In this document: positions 22,292-34,052 of the stretch, piece after piece
Layout: each line of letters begins with the position of its first letter
Position numbering within the stretch: position 1 is the stretch's first letter
NCBI GenBank assembly: GCA_010015675.1
Contig: ML976983.1
Location: 962,662 to 1,026,661 of the forward strand
Length of the DNA: 64,000 nt
Direction of reading: 5' to 3'
From: Byssothecium circinans
Lineage: Eukaryota > Ascomycota > Dothideomycetes > Pleosporales > Massarinaceae
Program-made: the position numbers and the translations under genes
The notes under the pieces: generated by a model
Seen by the model: only the letters and a program-made list of their open reading frames with translations
Told to the model about the DNA's origin: nothing
The model's database searches: none

Positions 22292-23178
22292 TCATTGCTC
22301 GGGGTGGTGAGAAAGCCCATGTGGAGGCTTAGTCGGCAGACTTAATTTTGGCTGGCGTTTCTCATGCCGGATAACCTTGCGTGGTCTGGGGCCCACATCC
22401 ATGGATTCTGCTGGCGGTTTTATTTTATTCTCCGGCCCCTCTTCCTCTTCACCTTCTACGGTGAGCAAACCTTTCGATTTGGGCTTCGGAGGCATGCTGC
22501 CCCAAATACCCTCCCTGACATAGTAGAATACCGCCGTCGAATCCTCGCCAAGAGTGAAACCATGTACTATGGTGTTGCCGGTATGCCTAGCCACTTCGCA
22601 AGGGCACGTGGTTCTCCCTGCAACAATGATTGGGAACCTGCATTGATGCTTGGTGGATAGGGCTACATGGGACCATGCCGGCCCGTATTGGAGAACACCT
22701 TTCTCCCCGAATTAGAAGACTTTCATACCCTTTGCGACGACGTTGTAGTTGGCGTCCAGAAGCTGTTGACCTTGACAAAACAACGGGAGGGTACGAGACC
22801 GTGTCCAGCTCGGCGTGTCCCATAACAACTCTCGATGACCAATCTGGTCAACAATCCATATCTTGGGCGGCGCTGCGAGATTGAGCATGTGCTTTACCCA
22901 ATTTCCGTTTATCCACTCGTACATTTTCCCCGTCTCAATAATCTTCTGGTGGGATGTCCAGTTGACGTTCCCACCGGTTTTCTTCAACCCGTCGGTCATT
23001 TTGCCATAAGCGATATTTTGAAATCTCGCCCACGCGCAAGGGAACACCGATGTTTTGAAGTGTCCTTTTTTGAAACGGAGACAAGTAGGGCGAAGAACAT
23101 ATAATGATGGTGGACGGGTTTTTGGAGAAGCCGAGGAAGCCCAGAAAATTTCTCTGACGGCGGAATCTTTTAGTTGAG
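22292..23178 (-). CDS. Hypothetical protein, doubtful or decaying gene
   Basis: An open frame runs from 23178 without an ATG, through KKGHFKTSVFPCAWARFQN to VVAKG. A GTATGA donor at 22728 and a TGCAG acceptor at 22618 join it in phase to RTTCPCEVARHTGNTIVHGF and GEDSTAVFYYVREGIWGSMP. The sequence looks protein-like (balanced hydrophobics, Trp and Tyr-rich), but I recognise no family. The first Met in frame is at 22999 (MTDGLKK). A stop at 22292 ends this reading, though an alternative splice would extend it to the left. The absence of a start exon and the frame problems at the end suggest either missed exons or a relic. It stands alone in a gene-poor stretch. Confidence 0.35.
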
Positions 23179-24914
23179 ACGATCAAGGTGTCTGTGTGAG
23201 AGAGGGGGAGAGTGTGGAGAGTGTGAAAGGGAGAGGTGGGGTGGTAGGACGAACGGGTCCAGACATTCGGATGTGTAATGTAGTTTTAGGACCGGGGACG
23301 AAGAACATGAAGAGGTGCACTTTTCTTTTGTAATATCTCGAGATCCTGTCTCATTTGAAAGTGCAGGAATAGTGCGGCACTCATGGAAGAGGTAATAGCA
23401 TGTTTAGACCCGAGGAGCATATTGCAATAGAAGCATTTTACTTCTCGAACCCCAACTCAAGAATACCATCCCATCTCCTTTGATGTCTTTCGACGATGTA
23501 GGTGTAAGCAGTATAAGAAAGAGAGGGCGGGAGTCCGACATGAATATTTTGGACAATGTTTTATTATCCTGACTGTGCTGCACGTAGCACATCCCCAAGT
23601 TCTAACTCTACTTCTGATAAAGAAGCGACAGAAAGGCACGGAAATGTTTTTACACTCGTATGCCTTTGGTTTTTGTTGTTATCGAATATCTTCTTGGAGG
23701 TGGTACCCGCATGAAGCTTAAGCAAACGACATTTTGATCTGACAGGAGAGGAGAAAGGCTCCATGAGCTGCATCTGCAGCGGTTTGGACAGTCGAAACCG
23801 AGGCAACATCACAATGAAAACTTTTTTTTGTAGATATGGAGTATTTACAGTTGCGGTGGTGTAGCAGAGAAGAAAGGAGGAAATGTAGAGTTAAAATTTT
23901 GCACTGCTTGTGCGCTAAAGGAACCAGCATGAAGCTACGGGAATCAACTTTTTGAAGGCGATAACAGAAATTGTAGGATTTAGAGGGAGTCCGGGACTTC
24001 ATGATATCGGCGTTTGTCTGTTTTCGAAGATAGTGTGAAAGCCGATGTGTGCTGTATTGCTTAGGCAGACTTGCTTCAAACATTTTGGTAGAAATATTGG
24101 GTCCCGAGAGGCCTCATACCACCGTGTGCTCTATGTTTCCATTGAACGTTCGGTGTCAGGGATGACATATCAAAGAGTAGAGAGATATTCTTGATTTCTC
24201 GCTGTTTAAGAGTAAAATATAAGAGCGGCTCAAACAACAATTCGATTTAGGAAAGCAGAGAGAAGCGCGGAAAACATGGCCACATCGTTGGCGAGTTTTT
24301 ATCGTGCCTCTGTTTCCAGTTCCGTGTTTCTCAAATAGTGTCGTGCGAGTCCATACTTTTTTAAATACTCTTCTCCTTATGGATCCATGATGCAGACAGT
24401 TTTAATCGTTGTCTCCAATCCACTGCTCCATAGAGATCATCGGTATGCATTTCCCAGCAGTCTGGACTCTCTGCTTGCATATAGTTCTAGGAACTGCTGT
24501 TTTTCCACCTCGAAGGGCACGCCTGCCTTAAGCCGGTAGCTATTGCTCGAGCGAAAGAAAAGAAGTGAACATTGATTTATAGGATGTGGTACAGTAACAT
24601 AAAATTGGTGACAAATTTTAAGTTATAAAAGAGGGGAAAGAACATCTGGACTGCTGCTGGTGGTAGAGTTATCGCGTGTTGAAGTTGAGGTGTTCTTCGG
24701 GCTCATTCGGCCGTCCACTACAGCAGCTAATAAGCGAGGTTTCCAATAAAACAAGTTTTTAGAACTAAGAATACTAAAACCTTTTATCTAATAGTTACCT
24801 TACACCTCTCTTTCTCTTTATTTTACTTTACTCTACCTTAGTATGTATACGTAAATCGAAATAGAGGTTGTGTCTCTACGGCGATACCAGAATCACTTGT
24901 ACATTCTAATGCCA
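23179..24914. other. AT-rich intergenic region, no gene seen
   Basis: Becomes AT-rich from about 24100 on, with many short stops in all frames. The minus-strand frames at 23404-24083 have no recognisable content. It marks the left border of the accessory island. Mutated repeat sequence is possible but no specific element was recognised. Confidence 0.4.
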
Positions 24915-27855
24915 TTATTCCATCGCAAAGGAAATTTCAAGCAGCATCGTCGCTTCCGCAGGATCCGTCTTGTCCGCCCTCCAAACCTTCCCCTTGCAGT
25001 CATCCGGGCACTTCTCTATGCACTTCTCAATTCCTTCTTTCCAGTCACCTTTCTTCCGCGCAAGAAGCACGAATTCGTAGACCGTTTGCGCCGCTATCTT
25101 CGTCCTTCCAAGTCCGCCCTCACACACCTCTCCCCGCTCATCATACACTTCCACCTCACTGTAGCAATCTATCTCGTCTACGCACTCTTTGGCGAAACTG
25201 GCCAAGTCCGTGTCACCGGATGAGGATACACTCGCCCCATAGCTCAGCAGAGTGGCCGTAGCGAGGACATTGCTGGTTCCGATGGTCCAATAGAGTGGCG
25301 GCCGTGCGGATTGATGCGCGAGGTCAGGATCAAATCCATGATCCAGGAATGCGCTCAGAACAAACGGTGGGGCGGGATGCATTTGACTGACGGCGATAAG
25401 TAGCAGGCTGCTCTCCGTTTCTCTAAAAAAGCGACCCGCGGCCTGTTGCGTCATCACCAGAATGTTGCGCCACTTCCTAGCATACATGTTGATTTCAAGG
25501 GCGTTGATATCCTCCAAAGGCCCGGTTGATGGCTTGGATTCCATGATTTCCCGGAGGACATTTTTGTCAGCGCAGCTCTCGCAGACCATGGCCGTCAACT
25601 GTTCGTCATCGAAACGGGCCAGAAAATGAAGGGACGAGGGCTTGTGACCCGATGCAGCGCTTATCGTGGCACCGTACTCGATCAATGCCTGCACTACTGA
25701 TGGTCTGCCCAGGATGAGGGCAAACTCAAGAAATCTCATGCCGTGGACGAGTGGCTCGAAGAAGTGGAAATTCGGGGTGGAATCGGTTCTGGATTCATCA
25801 CCTTGTTCTCCTTCATGCTCAGATCCAATCTCGTCTTGAGACATCTCAGAGTCTTCTTCTTCGAAAGCGTCAGTGTCGACATCCATCCAGTCAGCGTCGC
25901 TTGAACCCTCTTCTATCGCTTCGTTTGGATCCAAATGGAAGTGCCCGAAAATATACCGCACGACATTTGCACTGCCGCCGAGGATCGCATAACCTAGTAG
26001 ATGTCGTAATCCGTCTTCGGCAAGACTCTCTGCTGCTTGTATGAAGCCTTCGAGATCGTCGTTGTACGCACACCTCAGCCCTTCATTGTCATACCGACCA
26101 GCGATCAAATCCATAGCATCTGAATCCATTATTTGCAAATCTCGTTGGAGAAATTCCTCAAAGTATGGCTCTTCATCAAGTGCAGGAAAGGCCTCGTAGA
26201 GCTTCCGTTGGAGAGATGTGGCCGAAGGACTAATTTCCCTATTCAATTGTACATGATCGGGAATATTGCCTCCCAGAAAGACTAGCAGGTTCAACGCATC
26301 GATGTCCGCTATGGCTGCAGCCCCTTTGAGTCGATCTAGTAACAAAGGCACCGAGATAGGAGGAGACTTAAACGAAGGCCGCCTGTAGAAAATGAGCGAC
26401 CGTCCAGAAACTTCGATGATTTTAAAGGTGTTCGGGTCTTCGCTGATGGCGCTGATGGCGGGAAGATGGCCGAGTTCAATGGTTTTTAGTAACCATTGCG
26501 CTTTCGCGACGAAATTGAAGGGTCGCTCGACGGGATGTCCTATGACGCCACCGTACAATGCTGCCATCGTCGTGGCAAGGCGAGCATCGATTTCGGCATC
26601 ACACGCGAGTTCGTATTCTGAAAGGAGCTTTGCGTGAAGGTGGCTCGAAGACCTGATGTCATGGAGAACGCGAACCTAATAGTGGTCAATATTAGCCGTT
26701 ATTATCTATTGAAAAACGCACTCTTGGGTCAGGCGGATTGCTGAGCAGTTGCTGCGCTAGGTCTTGGATTTCGTTGTATTCCCTAACAATCACTTCGTTG
26801 GCAGAATTCACGCAGCATAGAGCGGAGACTTACCCATCCAGGCCCTGCGCCTTCCTGAGTATACTATTTATAAAAGCTAACGACGATCTCTCTTCGGGAT
26901 TCGCGCGGACGCAATACTGGATAATGTCCCATGGTAAGCCCGTTGCAGAAATTTGGACGATCCGCCGACGTAGGTATTCTAAACAAGCTACGTCGTCGAG
27001 CTGCAGCTTCTCGGAATCCGAGGGAAACGGGGGTGCCCTGTCGTTGGTAACGATTGAAAATACAATCAGACCAAGTCCGTACACGTCCCGGGCCGGTCTG
27101 TTCACCCAAGCATGAAAGTGACTGCTTTCGTAGTATTCCGGGGCACGGAAGCCGGGTGTGCCGGGGATGATTCCATGTTCCTCTACTGATTGACCGGAGG
27201 TGCCGCATGTTCCAAAATCTGCTAATGCACAGGTAAAACGGCCATGGCGAAGGACCATGAGGACATTCTCAGGTTTCAGATCCCCATGAACCAAGCCGTG
27301 AGCATGGATCGCAGATAATCCCGCGGCGACATCGGCCGACAAAGGAACCACGGAGTTCTCAGAAACTTGCACTGAACTATCCTTGAGGTATGCGCTGAGA
27401 GTCATAAGTGCCTTCTCGAACACGATACAAGGCCGCGTGCCAACAGGGTTATCTTCCTCTTCGAGGTAGATGCCGAATATACGAATAAGGTTGTCATGGT
27501 TACTCAAGACCTGGTGAGTGAGGATGCGGACTTCCTGGACGATGCTAGATAGAGCTTGATGCTGGACTAGATTCTCAATTTTCTCATCGTCCCGAGTGAA
27601 GGAAGCGTTAGGCCTTTTGATGATGACTTCCTTTGGAGGCTCGCCGTCTAACCGTGTCTCGAATACTTCAGAGTACGTCCCAGATCCTTTGCTGACCCAT
27701 AGGTGTCGGTTGATCTTTGCGCTTGGGAAGATGCGGACGTTGAGAGCGGTCGCGTAAGATAGCAGATTACGATATCCGATGAGAGTATTCTTCAGATGTA
27801 GCCTAGAGATCGCTGTTTGGATGTCGGACGAATGTGCCTCTGGAGGTTCCGACAT
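24915..27855 (-). CDS. Protein kinase-ankyrin repeat fusion protein
   Basis: Exons 27855-26834, 26782-26722 and 26675-24915 splice in phase to 947 residues, joining a kinase and an ankyrin-type region that would look like two genes if read separately. Kinase domain, residues about 50-340: glycine loop GSGTYSEVF (57-65), Lys80 in VIIKR, HGDLKPEN (190-197, Gly in place of the usual Arg of HRD), DFG at 213-215 and APE at 238-240. All catalytic residues are present, so it is probably active. The centre is helical. An acidic patch is followed by degenerate ankyrin units such as LEFALILGRPSVVQALIEYGA and GTSNVLATATLLSYGASV. Such fusions occur in fungal allorecognition and signalling repertoires; this role is inferred. 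The C-terminal part has a broken paralogue at 29523-30128. Confidence 0.85.
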
Positions 27856-28394
27856 GCTGACGATGACGCCGTACAGTAAGGAGCTGGGCTTGTGAACGAG
27901 CCTTTACTGGAAGAGAATGGCCTGGACATTTGAAGAAGCTGAAAGCTGAACTGACCCCTGACCAATTAGGCGACGGCAGGTCTGCACGGCGGTCGTGACA
28001 GCTCAGGTGAGCGGGGTAAGGCTGCGCAGTCTTCATAGACTATGGCAGCCAAAATCTCTTATGTTGATAGAGGCAACGTAAAATGGAAGAATGATACATT
28101 TTTCTGTTCCAGTCATATCGAAAGGAGGGATGGATGTGGAGATCGAATCCATTCAAGACGGTGTATTCACACGCCAAGACGCTAGTGATAAGACCGAGGT
28201 CCTCGAACACAGCAGGTCAAGGAACCTTGGCGAAGAATATTACTTCTGACTCCGAAGCCAGACTTATCTAGAGTTTCCAGAATTTTTACATCTTATCCAG
28301 AAATCCTCATACCAGCTCTCCCAAGTCCTAAAACTACCGCCTCGCAAAGTCCAGTTGCAATTTGAGACTAAGAGATAGAGATCTAGAGCCAACC
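27856..28394. promoter_or_regulatory. Divergent promoter region of kinase-ankyrin and DUF6601 genes
   Basis: 539 bases separate two divergently transcribed starts (27855 minus, 28395 plus). No third gene fits. A shared control region is implied by the arrangement only; no defined motif was identified. Confidence 0.4.
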
Positions 28395-29463
28395 ATGTCC
28401 ACCACTAGCCATCTAATACAGAATATGCAGAATGTGAGGACATATGTTCTCATCAATCGTAAAACGAGAGAATTTTGAGATACTAACTCTTCACAAGAAG
28501 ACATCATGCACTCTTAAGCCACCGTTTATAGCCGATAAGGGTCTCATTCAGCCGCATCGTATAGTCCATCCCGCGGCTGTCAGGCGCGGCTACTCCCTAG
28601 CCCGACCAGAATCCGACATGGCCCAATTCCTTTCAGATGAACTGCGGACACCTAAGCTAGACGCAATTTACTCCTGGCTCTGGCTCGCCGGTCTTCCCGT
28701 TGCTTCTCGCTCTCTCCAGCGCCAATGCATGACGAACCGCAACATCTTCCTCACCGAACGGCCCGACGAGCATCTTGTGTGGTGGCACGATCAAATCTTC
28801 CTGAAACCGCTACCCGACTACCTGCTATGTCACGACTTCTGGATAGTGAACCTATGCAAAGAGGAAGCGCTCCATCGTAGCGCCTGCGGTTTATTTCTGT
28901 CATACACATGGCTCGTACAGCACAGATCTGATTTTGAACTGGCTAAGAAGTTGTTCTTGATCCCGGAGGATCTTGAATGGAAGGCTTGGGTTGAGCTCAT
29001 GAACAGCTTCCTCTCCTATGTCGACGTCGATACGCTCGAACAAGTGGACCGTCGGTATCAATACGGAGAGCTACGTCTCTCGCGATTGAACCTGCTCACG
29101 AGGATGAAGGCCTTGAGCATGCGGTCTAAGGAAAGATTCATCTACGGTTTCATGAGTACGTCAACCTGGTATACGGCGTTCTTGGAGAGGAATTTCGCTT
29201 GGCTCGCGGCAGTCTTCATTTACGCCACTTTGCTCTTATCGGCATTGCAGGTTGGGCTGGCTACCTCAGCCTTGAAAGACAGTGGTCCATTTCAGAGCAT
29301 GTCGCATGGTTTGACGTTAGCATCGCTTACAGGAAGTTTCACGGCAGTTGTGACCGTGTTTTTTCTAGTTGGTTATCTGTTCTGGTACCATTTGATCACG
29401 ACCATGTTGTTCCTGAGGAAAGTTCGGAAATGGCGCGAAATAAAGGGAATAAAGAATGCGTAG
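28395..29463 (+). CDS. DUF6601-type membrane protein
   Basis: Two exons, 28395-28433 and 28498-29463, give 334 residues; the intron has an ACTAAC branch site just before CACAAG. The frame is also open from an ATG at 28444 inside the intron, but the spliced start is preferred because of the splice signals. Family features: FLSDELRTPKLDAIYSWLW, LAGLPVASRSLQRQ, HLVWWHDQIFLKPLPDYLL, SACGLFLSYTWLV and RRYQYGELRLSRLN. These match a fungal family (DUF6601) often mislabelled as subtilisin-like protease; no protease triad is present. Two C-terminal transmembrane helices (about 250-275 and 290-320) end in a basic tail. Function is unknown. Members are frequent near incompatibility-type genes, which fits this setting. 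Confidence 0.8.
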
Positions 29464-29522
29464 GGGATTTCTAAATGTTCGGAAAAAAGATACGAAGCCC
29501 CAACTTGCTACAAAACAATGGC

Positions 29523-30128
29523 TCAAACGTGGAGTGGAACCTTTACTTCGATTGCCCCCATATCCGAGCCTTCACCTACAACTAACCAATACTTCGACAA
29601 GCAATCTCGCGGCGCGGATTGCGTAAGCTGCTGCACCTGAGCCTCCCACCCTGGATGACGGTTTCTCGCAATTCCCATGATATCAACCACGAGCTTACTA
29701 GCTGCCACAGCGGAAGCCCAACTTTCTTCAACCACTTGCCCATCTTCGTCCACCACGTTCACGGGAAACTGGTTCTGCCGTTCTTCTAGTGTCTCCTCGG
29801 CGGACTTGTAATAATCATACTCTTCGGAGAGAACAGGTTCCGCACCGTGTAGCAATAATTCCTGAACCGCGAGAACGTTGCTGGTGGAAACGGGCCATTC
29901 CAGGGCTGGGTGACCATCTTCGGTGACAGCATTGGGATCGGCCCCGTGGTCAAGAACGCTGGCAAGAAGCTCGATAGGTGGAGACGGGCTTTGAGGATAG
30001 AGAATGGACTGTAAAATGGGCCCGTCGCTAGTTTCCAGATTGATGTCGGCGCCGAGCTCGATGTAGAGCTTACTGATTTTCCACGCTCTCGAGGACACAG
30101 CGACGAGACATGCTATAATCCTTATCAC
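29523..30128 (-). pseudogene. Truncated ankyrin-repeat paralogue of the kinase-ankyrin gene
   Basis: A minus-strand frame of about 201 codons with no ATG at its 5' end (GTG, preceded by a possible CCGCAG acceptor). It aligns with the C-terminus of the 947-residue protein at 24915-27855: VLDHGADPNAVTEDG against FLDHGFDPDLAHQSA, WPVSTSNVLAVQELLLHGAE against WTIGTSNVLATATLLSYGAS, then a shared YDERGEV/VDEDGQV block and a Cys-containing end followed by KxW. The kinase and N-terminal repeats are missing: upstream sequence meets a stop at once and then the pseudokinase gene. It is best read as the surviving 3' end of a duplicated gene. It could still be transcribed. Confidence 0.65.
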
Positions 30129-30351
30129 TGCGGTGTATGAGGTATGAGTGAGTGAGATCTCAGCCTTGACGGGATGGAAGCCTCGATGTTAGTAAATCAT
30201 GAAGGTGACATGTCACCTCTCCCCGCTTGTCATGTGGCACAAGGCTGGCTCCGACTCAGCCAAATACTCCCGAACTTCAAAGCGCACCATACCAACGAAG
30301 CCGTCGTGTTACAATTCCATCCCCCCGAACTACGACTCGCGCGCCGCGATT

Positions 30352-32016
30352 CTAACTCTCATTCATCGATGGCTGCACGCCATCCACCATATGACGAGCA
30401 CACTCTTGGAGCAACTCAACAACGCGCAGACTCTTCTGTGCTCCAAGAAATTCGTCGTCCACAGGCTCACGGGGCTCTCCCTTCAGCGCCAAAGGATTAG
30501 ATCCTTTTTCAAGACAGTACGCGATAGTAGCCGCATACAGATCCCCAAGATTCTCTGAAGAAGTCTCCCCCTTGAAAGAATTTCGCTTTGAGCGACCAAA
30601 GCGCTGCCTATCGCGATCCTTTTGCCATGAAGGCGGATATTCGGGTAGCCTACGTAGCCGTTTCCACAAGCCGAGTTCAATAAGCACCATGCCGAGACCA
30701 AATATGTCAAATACTGGCTGCTGCCGCTCCTTGTCTTGGCCTGTCGCTAGGCGCTTAGGGTGCAAATAGAGGCGTCGATCTGGGTCTTCCACATCCAGCT
30801 TATCGCTACCCCAAGCGAAGTTACGGGTTAGTTCAAAACCGGCGATTAGCGTTTCGGCCTCGGATATCGATTCAGGGCCCCTAGGTCGATGTGGTAAGCG
30901 CAGATAAAGATTGTCAGCGTTGAAGCTACCGTGGACCATATCCACGGTGTGAAGTACTGCCAGGGCTTGTGCATAAGACAGTGCAAGACGTAAACGATGA
31001 GTTAAAGAAGGCGCGTACTGATCCTGCATGAGTTCGTCCAGTGCGTATATCCCTTGCGCGGAGTAAATAAGTGCAAAGCTCGGAGTTGACGAAGCTGACA
31101 TGTCTGCCAAGTAGCGCAGCGGAACACATGGGAATATGGCGTTCTGAGAAGCACTACTGTTTGCGAGGAGCGCCCGGGCAAGCCTTTCTATGGCCCACCG
31201 TCTCGTTTTGTACTCCTTAGAAGCAGCACCGCTATCTCCACCAGTCTCAGGTTCGGCTCTTGCACTCTCCGGGTAAGGACGAAACTCGACCATGACCTTC
31301 TCTTGACGGTCGTTATAATCGACAACGCCGAATCTTCGCGGACGTAGTTTGAGCTTCTTTGCCTCAGCTTTAGTAAACAAGCGGAGAACACTCTGGATCC
31401 AGCCTTCTGATTCTCGATCCGCTTCGGTATCTGAACCAACAGGGAAGTACAGGCAGTCGGATGAGATCCATTCCACTTTGTCCTGTAAGGATGCAATGTA
31501 CCGACTCCAGGTGCTGGCCATTTTTGTAGCGGCTTCTTCTGATTTCGGCGTAGCGAAGGTGGGAGGAAGCTGAGGTTCCGAAACTTGCACATCGTGCAAG
31601 GTCGTTCGGAGCTTGTTGTTCGCGGCATTTATGGTCCGTGTGATTTCTGCTAGTATCTGCCGTGTAGCAGGTGGAAGCTCTTCGTGTCTCAATTGGACGT
31701 ATCCATGCTCTTCCGCACCGAGGTCATGCGTGAGCGGATCCAGCAGGTCGATAATTCCGATCAAGCTTTGCCGTATTTGGAGCACACTGGCAAAGATCCT
31801 TCTCGACGCATGCTTCCTCCCGGGTGACGCGTGGCGTCCTGCGCTCAATAGAGTTAGGATATACCGCGTCATTCTAGTAGCGGCATCCGTATGATCCAGA
31901 AGCTCGATATCACTGGCACAAAATTTCGCTGTTGAGCGAATCTCCTCGAGAAGGTAAGTTGCCATTCTCAAAAGCGAAGGCATTCGAGGAAACCCTATTT
32001 GTTCTTGATAGTTCAT
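30352..32016 (-). CDS. Pseudokinase with helical N-terminal region
   Basis: Single open frame of 554 residues. Residues 1 to about 150 are predicted all-helical (MATYLLEEIRSTAKFCASDI, then VLQIRQSLIGIIDLLDPLT). Residues about 170-540 resemble the kinase-like domain of fungal HeLo/HET-S-associated proteins: RYLADMSASSTPSFALIYSA, then RLALSYAQALAVLHTVDMVHGSFNADNLYLR. HGS stands where HRD is expected, GFE replaces DFG, and no glycine loop is visible, so catalysis is unlikely. Later blocks PVFDIFGLGMVLIELGLWKR and ATIAYCLEKG fit the C-lobe. It starts only 14 bases after the hydrolase stop at 32031. A 38-nt GT-AG segment (32031-32068) would fuse both frames in phase into 985 residues. Either two genes or one. 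Confidence 0.75.
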   Translation of the reverse strand: MNYQEQIGFPRMPSLLRMATYLLEEIRSTAKFCASDIELLDHTDAATRMTRYILTLLSAGRHASPGRKHASRRIFASVLQIRQSLIGIIDLLDPLTHDLGAEEHGYVQLRHEELPPATRQILAEITRTINAANNKLRTTLHDVQVSEPQLPPTFATPKSEEAATKMASTWSRYIASLQDKVEWISSDCLYFPVGSDTEADRESEGWIQSVLRLFTKAEAKKLKLRPRRFGVVDYNDRQEKVMVEFRPYPESARAEPETGGDSGAASKEYKTRRWAIERLARALLANSSASQNAIFPCVPLRYLADMSASSTPSFALIYSAQGIYALDELMQDQYAPSLTHRLRLALSYAQALAVLHTVDMVHGSFNADNLYLRLPHRPRGPESISEAETLIAGFELTRNFAWGSDKLDVEDPDRRLYLHPKRLATGQDKERQQPVFDIFGLGMVLIELGLWKRLRRLPEYPPSWQKDRDRQRFGRSKRNSFKGETSSENLGDLYAATIAYCLEKGSNPLALKGEPREPVDDEFLGAQKSLRVVELLQECARHMVDGVQPSMNES

Positions 32017-32030
32017 TAGCTTTTGCAGCT

Positions 32031-33509
32031 CTAAACCTCACTTAAGAGCGACCTACGTTCTGGTACACCATGGTTCTCATCTGTTTGTATGACTCTTTGC
32101 TGATATACTGCTGCTGGATGAAACACCCTCGGCTCTGTTGTGGGAACCACGCCGACTTGAAGGAGCGAGGCGAGAGAAGAGAACGTCGGACTAGACTGTG
32201 CCTGGATTGCTTTGAGATGGTATAGAAGCTCCAGATAGACGCTGTCGGTAGGTGAGTCGAACTTGGCAATATTTGAGTGATCTGAGTTGCTCGGTATGGC
32301 TATCTCGATATCGGACGGAAGTCCTATGACCGCGGAAGCCTCTTCCACGGGTGTGTATAGCTTTCCAACTCTACGCCAAACATCCTTCTTCGGTTTCGTC
32401 GTGGCAGTCTCTGTGTTGCTGTCCACTGAAGTGTTGACGAGTGTCTTGGCCTTGCGCGTTTCGTGGATGGAGATTACCAGGAACCGCGGAGCTAAATTGA
32501 CGAAATTCTGGAGATTACTTAAGGTAGCCTCATTGTCAGCGCGGAGATCCTCAACTATTCTTAGCCGAGAAGTCGATTCCGGAAAGTTTGATTTGAGATA
32601 CTCTTCCATATCATCCGTTTTCATCCCCCTGTGAACGGCTCCAAAGAAGACAACTGCTCGCGTCCATTTTAGGATTGACGTGAATGCTGGATCATCGGAC
32701 AATTTACATTGCCACATGCACTGGAGTTGTGTGAATTGAGCAGCAGGGAAAGATTATGGCAGAGGATTTCGCTTACTCGTGTTATCAGTCTCGAACCGTA
32801 GCTATGGCCGAACAACACCAAGGGTCGCGATGAAGTCTAATTTCTTCCAGTCAGCAGGATTAACAGGCGCCTCGTAGCGTGGTGGTATCCACCTCATCAG
32901 AAGGTCTTGATCTTCTAAGTGCATTGAGCAGGTCAGCGCAAAAATGACCAAACCGATAATTGCTGTCCAGAGATAGTTTGGTGTTATAACCAAAAGTAAG
33001 AACGCGACATTTGGGGAGATCTTTCGGAAGGAAGTCGCGGAGCCAGATGGCATTGACCTTTCTGCTGGCCCACGAACCGTAGGCATTCCCATCCAGTCCA
33101 GTGACGGCGACGATGCTGCGCTGGCGTCAGGGATCTACCGTAGTCAATGAGCTGCCATAGCTTACTCGATTGATACTTCATCATCATCCTCTGGGCCGCA
33201 CAAAAGAGTTAACCCCCAAAAGTTCCTATCGAAGACCAGAATGGATCCATCCTGGAGCTGCTTGCACTCGGTCGCCTCTCCCGTCTCATCGTCTAGCACA
33301 CCTCTCAGAAAACTAGGAAGTTTCGGAGCAAAGTGGACAACGGCGACTTGACTTCGGACGGCATACTCCGCTGATTTAGTTAGCGTGCCGATGATAGACA
33401 CGTTCTCGGCCTCGTTCCGATCACATAGTTCGGCAACGGCTGCTGACAAATCGGCCAAGGTCCAACCGAGCGGAACCCCTTGGATTCGGAAGGCGATCTT
33501 TGTAGCCAT
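32031..33509 (-). CDS. SesB-like alpha/beta serine hydrolase (lipase-type)
   Basis: Exons 33509-33166, 33115-32893, 32836-32777 and 32720-32031 give 438 residues. The third exon is just 20 codons, yet holds the nucleophile elbow LVLFGHSYGSRL (Ser201). IVAVTGLDGNAYGSW precedes it, and AVVFFGAVHRGM matches the FFGTPHRG block of the SesB/DUF676 hydrolases. The N-terminal 115 residues are a separate small domain. In fungi SesB-type domains act as effectors of NLR-like self/non-self recognition proteins; here no NACHT follows. Instead a pseudokinase begins 14 bases downstream. The His and Asp of the triad could not be placed with certainty. Confidence 0.75.
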
Positions 33510-34052
33510 GATGATCGAAATTCATCCAGTGGATCAAATGGCACGCACTGGAAGAACACATCTTGATGATGTTGGGCCCGACCTCAGCTGACGCCTTGTG
33601 TAGCGCTATGTAGCATCTGATTGGTTCGCCCTGCCAAGCGGATCTGCCTTGCCAAGGCTCGGAAAATATAAAACTCCGACGCCGGAACAGGCTCCGCCGA
33701 AACTGGAAAGGCACAAAATCGTGACACTTGCGTATTTTGGCCCATAGTAATATCAATGCCAATGGCGACAGGCCCGAGGCCACGTAGTTCGATAGCCGCA
33801 CGCTGTCTTTCCCGCGCAAATACAGAAGACCTATCCCCTCTCTGGTTAGCCACACTCGCATCGAGCCCTCAGTTCTTTCGGTTTGCCGAGATGATACCTC
33901 AGTCAGCTCATATGTCAGCGACCGGTTTCGACGGGCTTCCGCGGAGGCTCCAGTAACCCTTGCAATCCGAAGCCAGCCGTGCAGTAAATACCATCTATTG
34001 TTCAGCAAGGCCGTATTGCTTCTCTTCCAGCTCAATCAATATTCTTGGAGTC
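33510..34052. other. Divergent region between hydrolase and Zn2Cys6 regulator
   Basis: The upstream region of two divergent genes. Frames are open on both strands (for example 33853-33584 minus), but without ATG context or domains. It must contain both promoters. Confidence 0.4.

Noticed and set aside
33421..34035. 204-aa minus-strand frame upstream of the SesB-like gene
   Set aside because: It overlaps the first hydrolase exon in another frame and has no domain or supported start.
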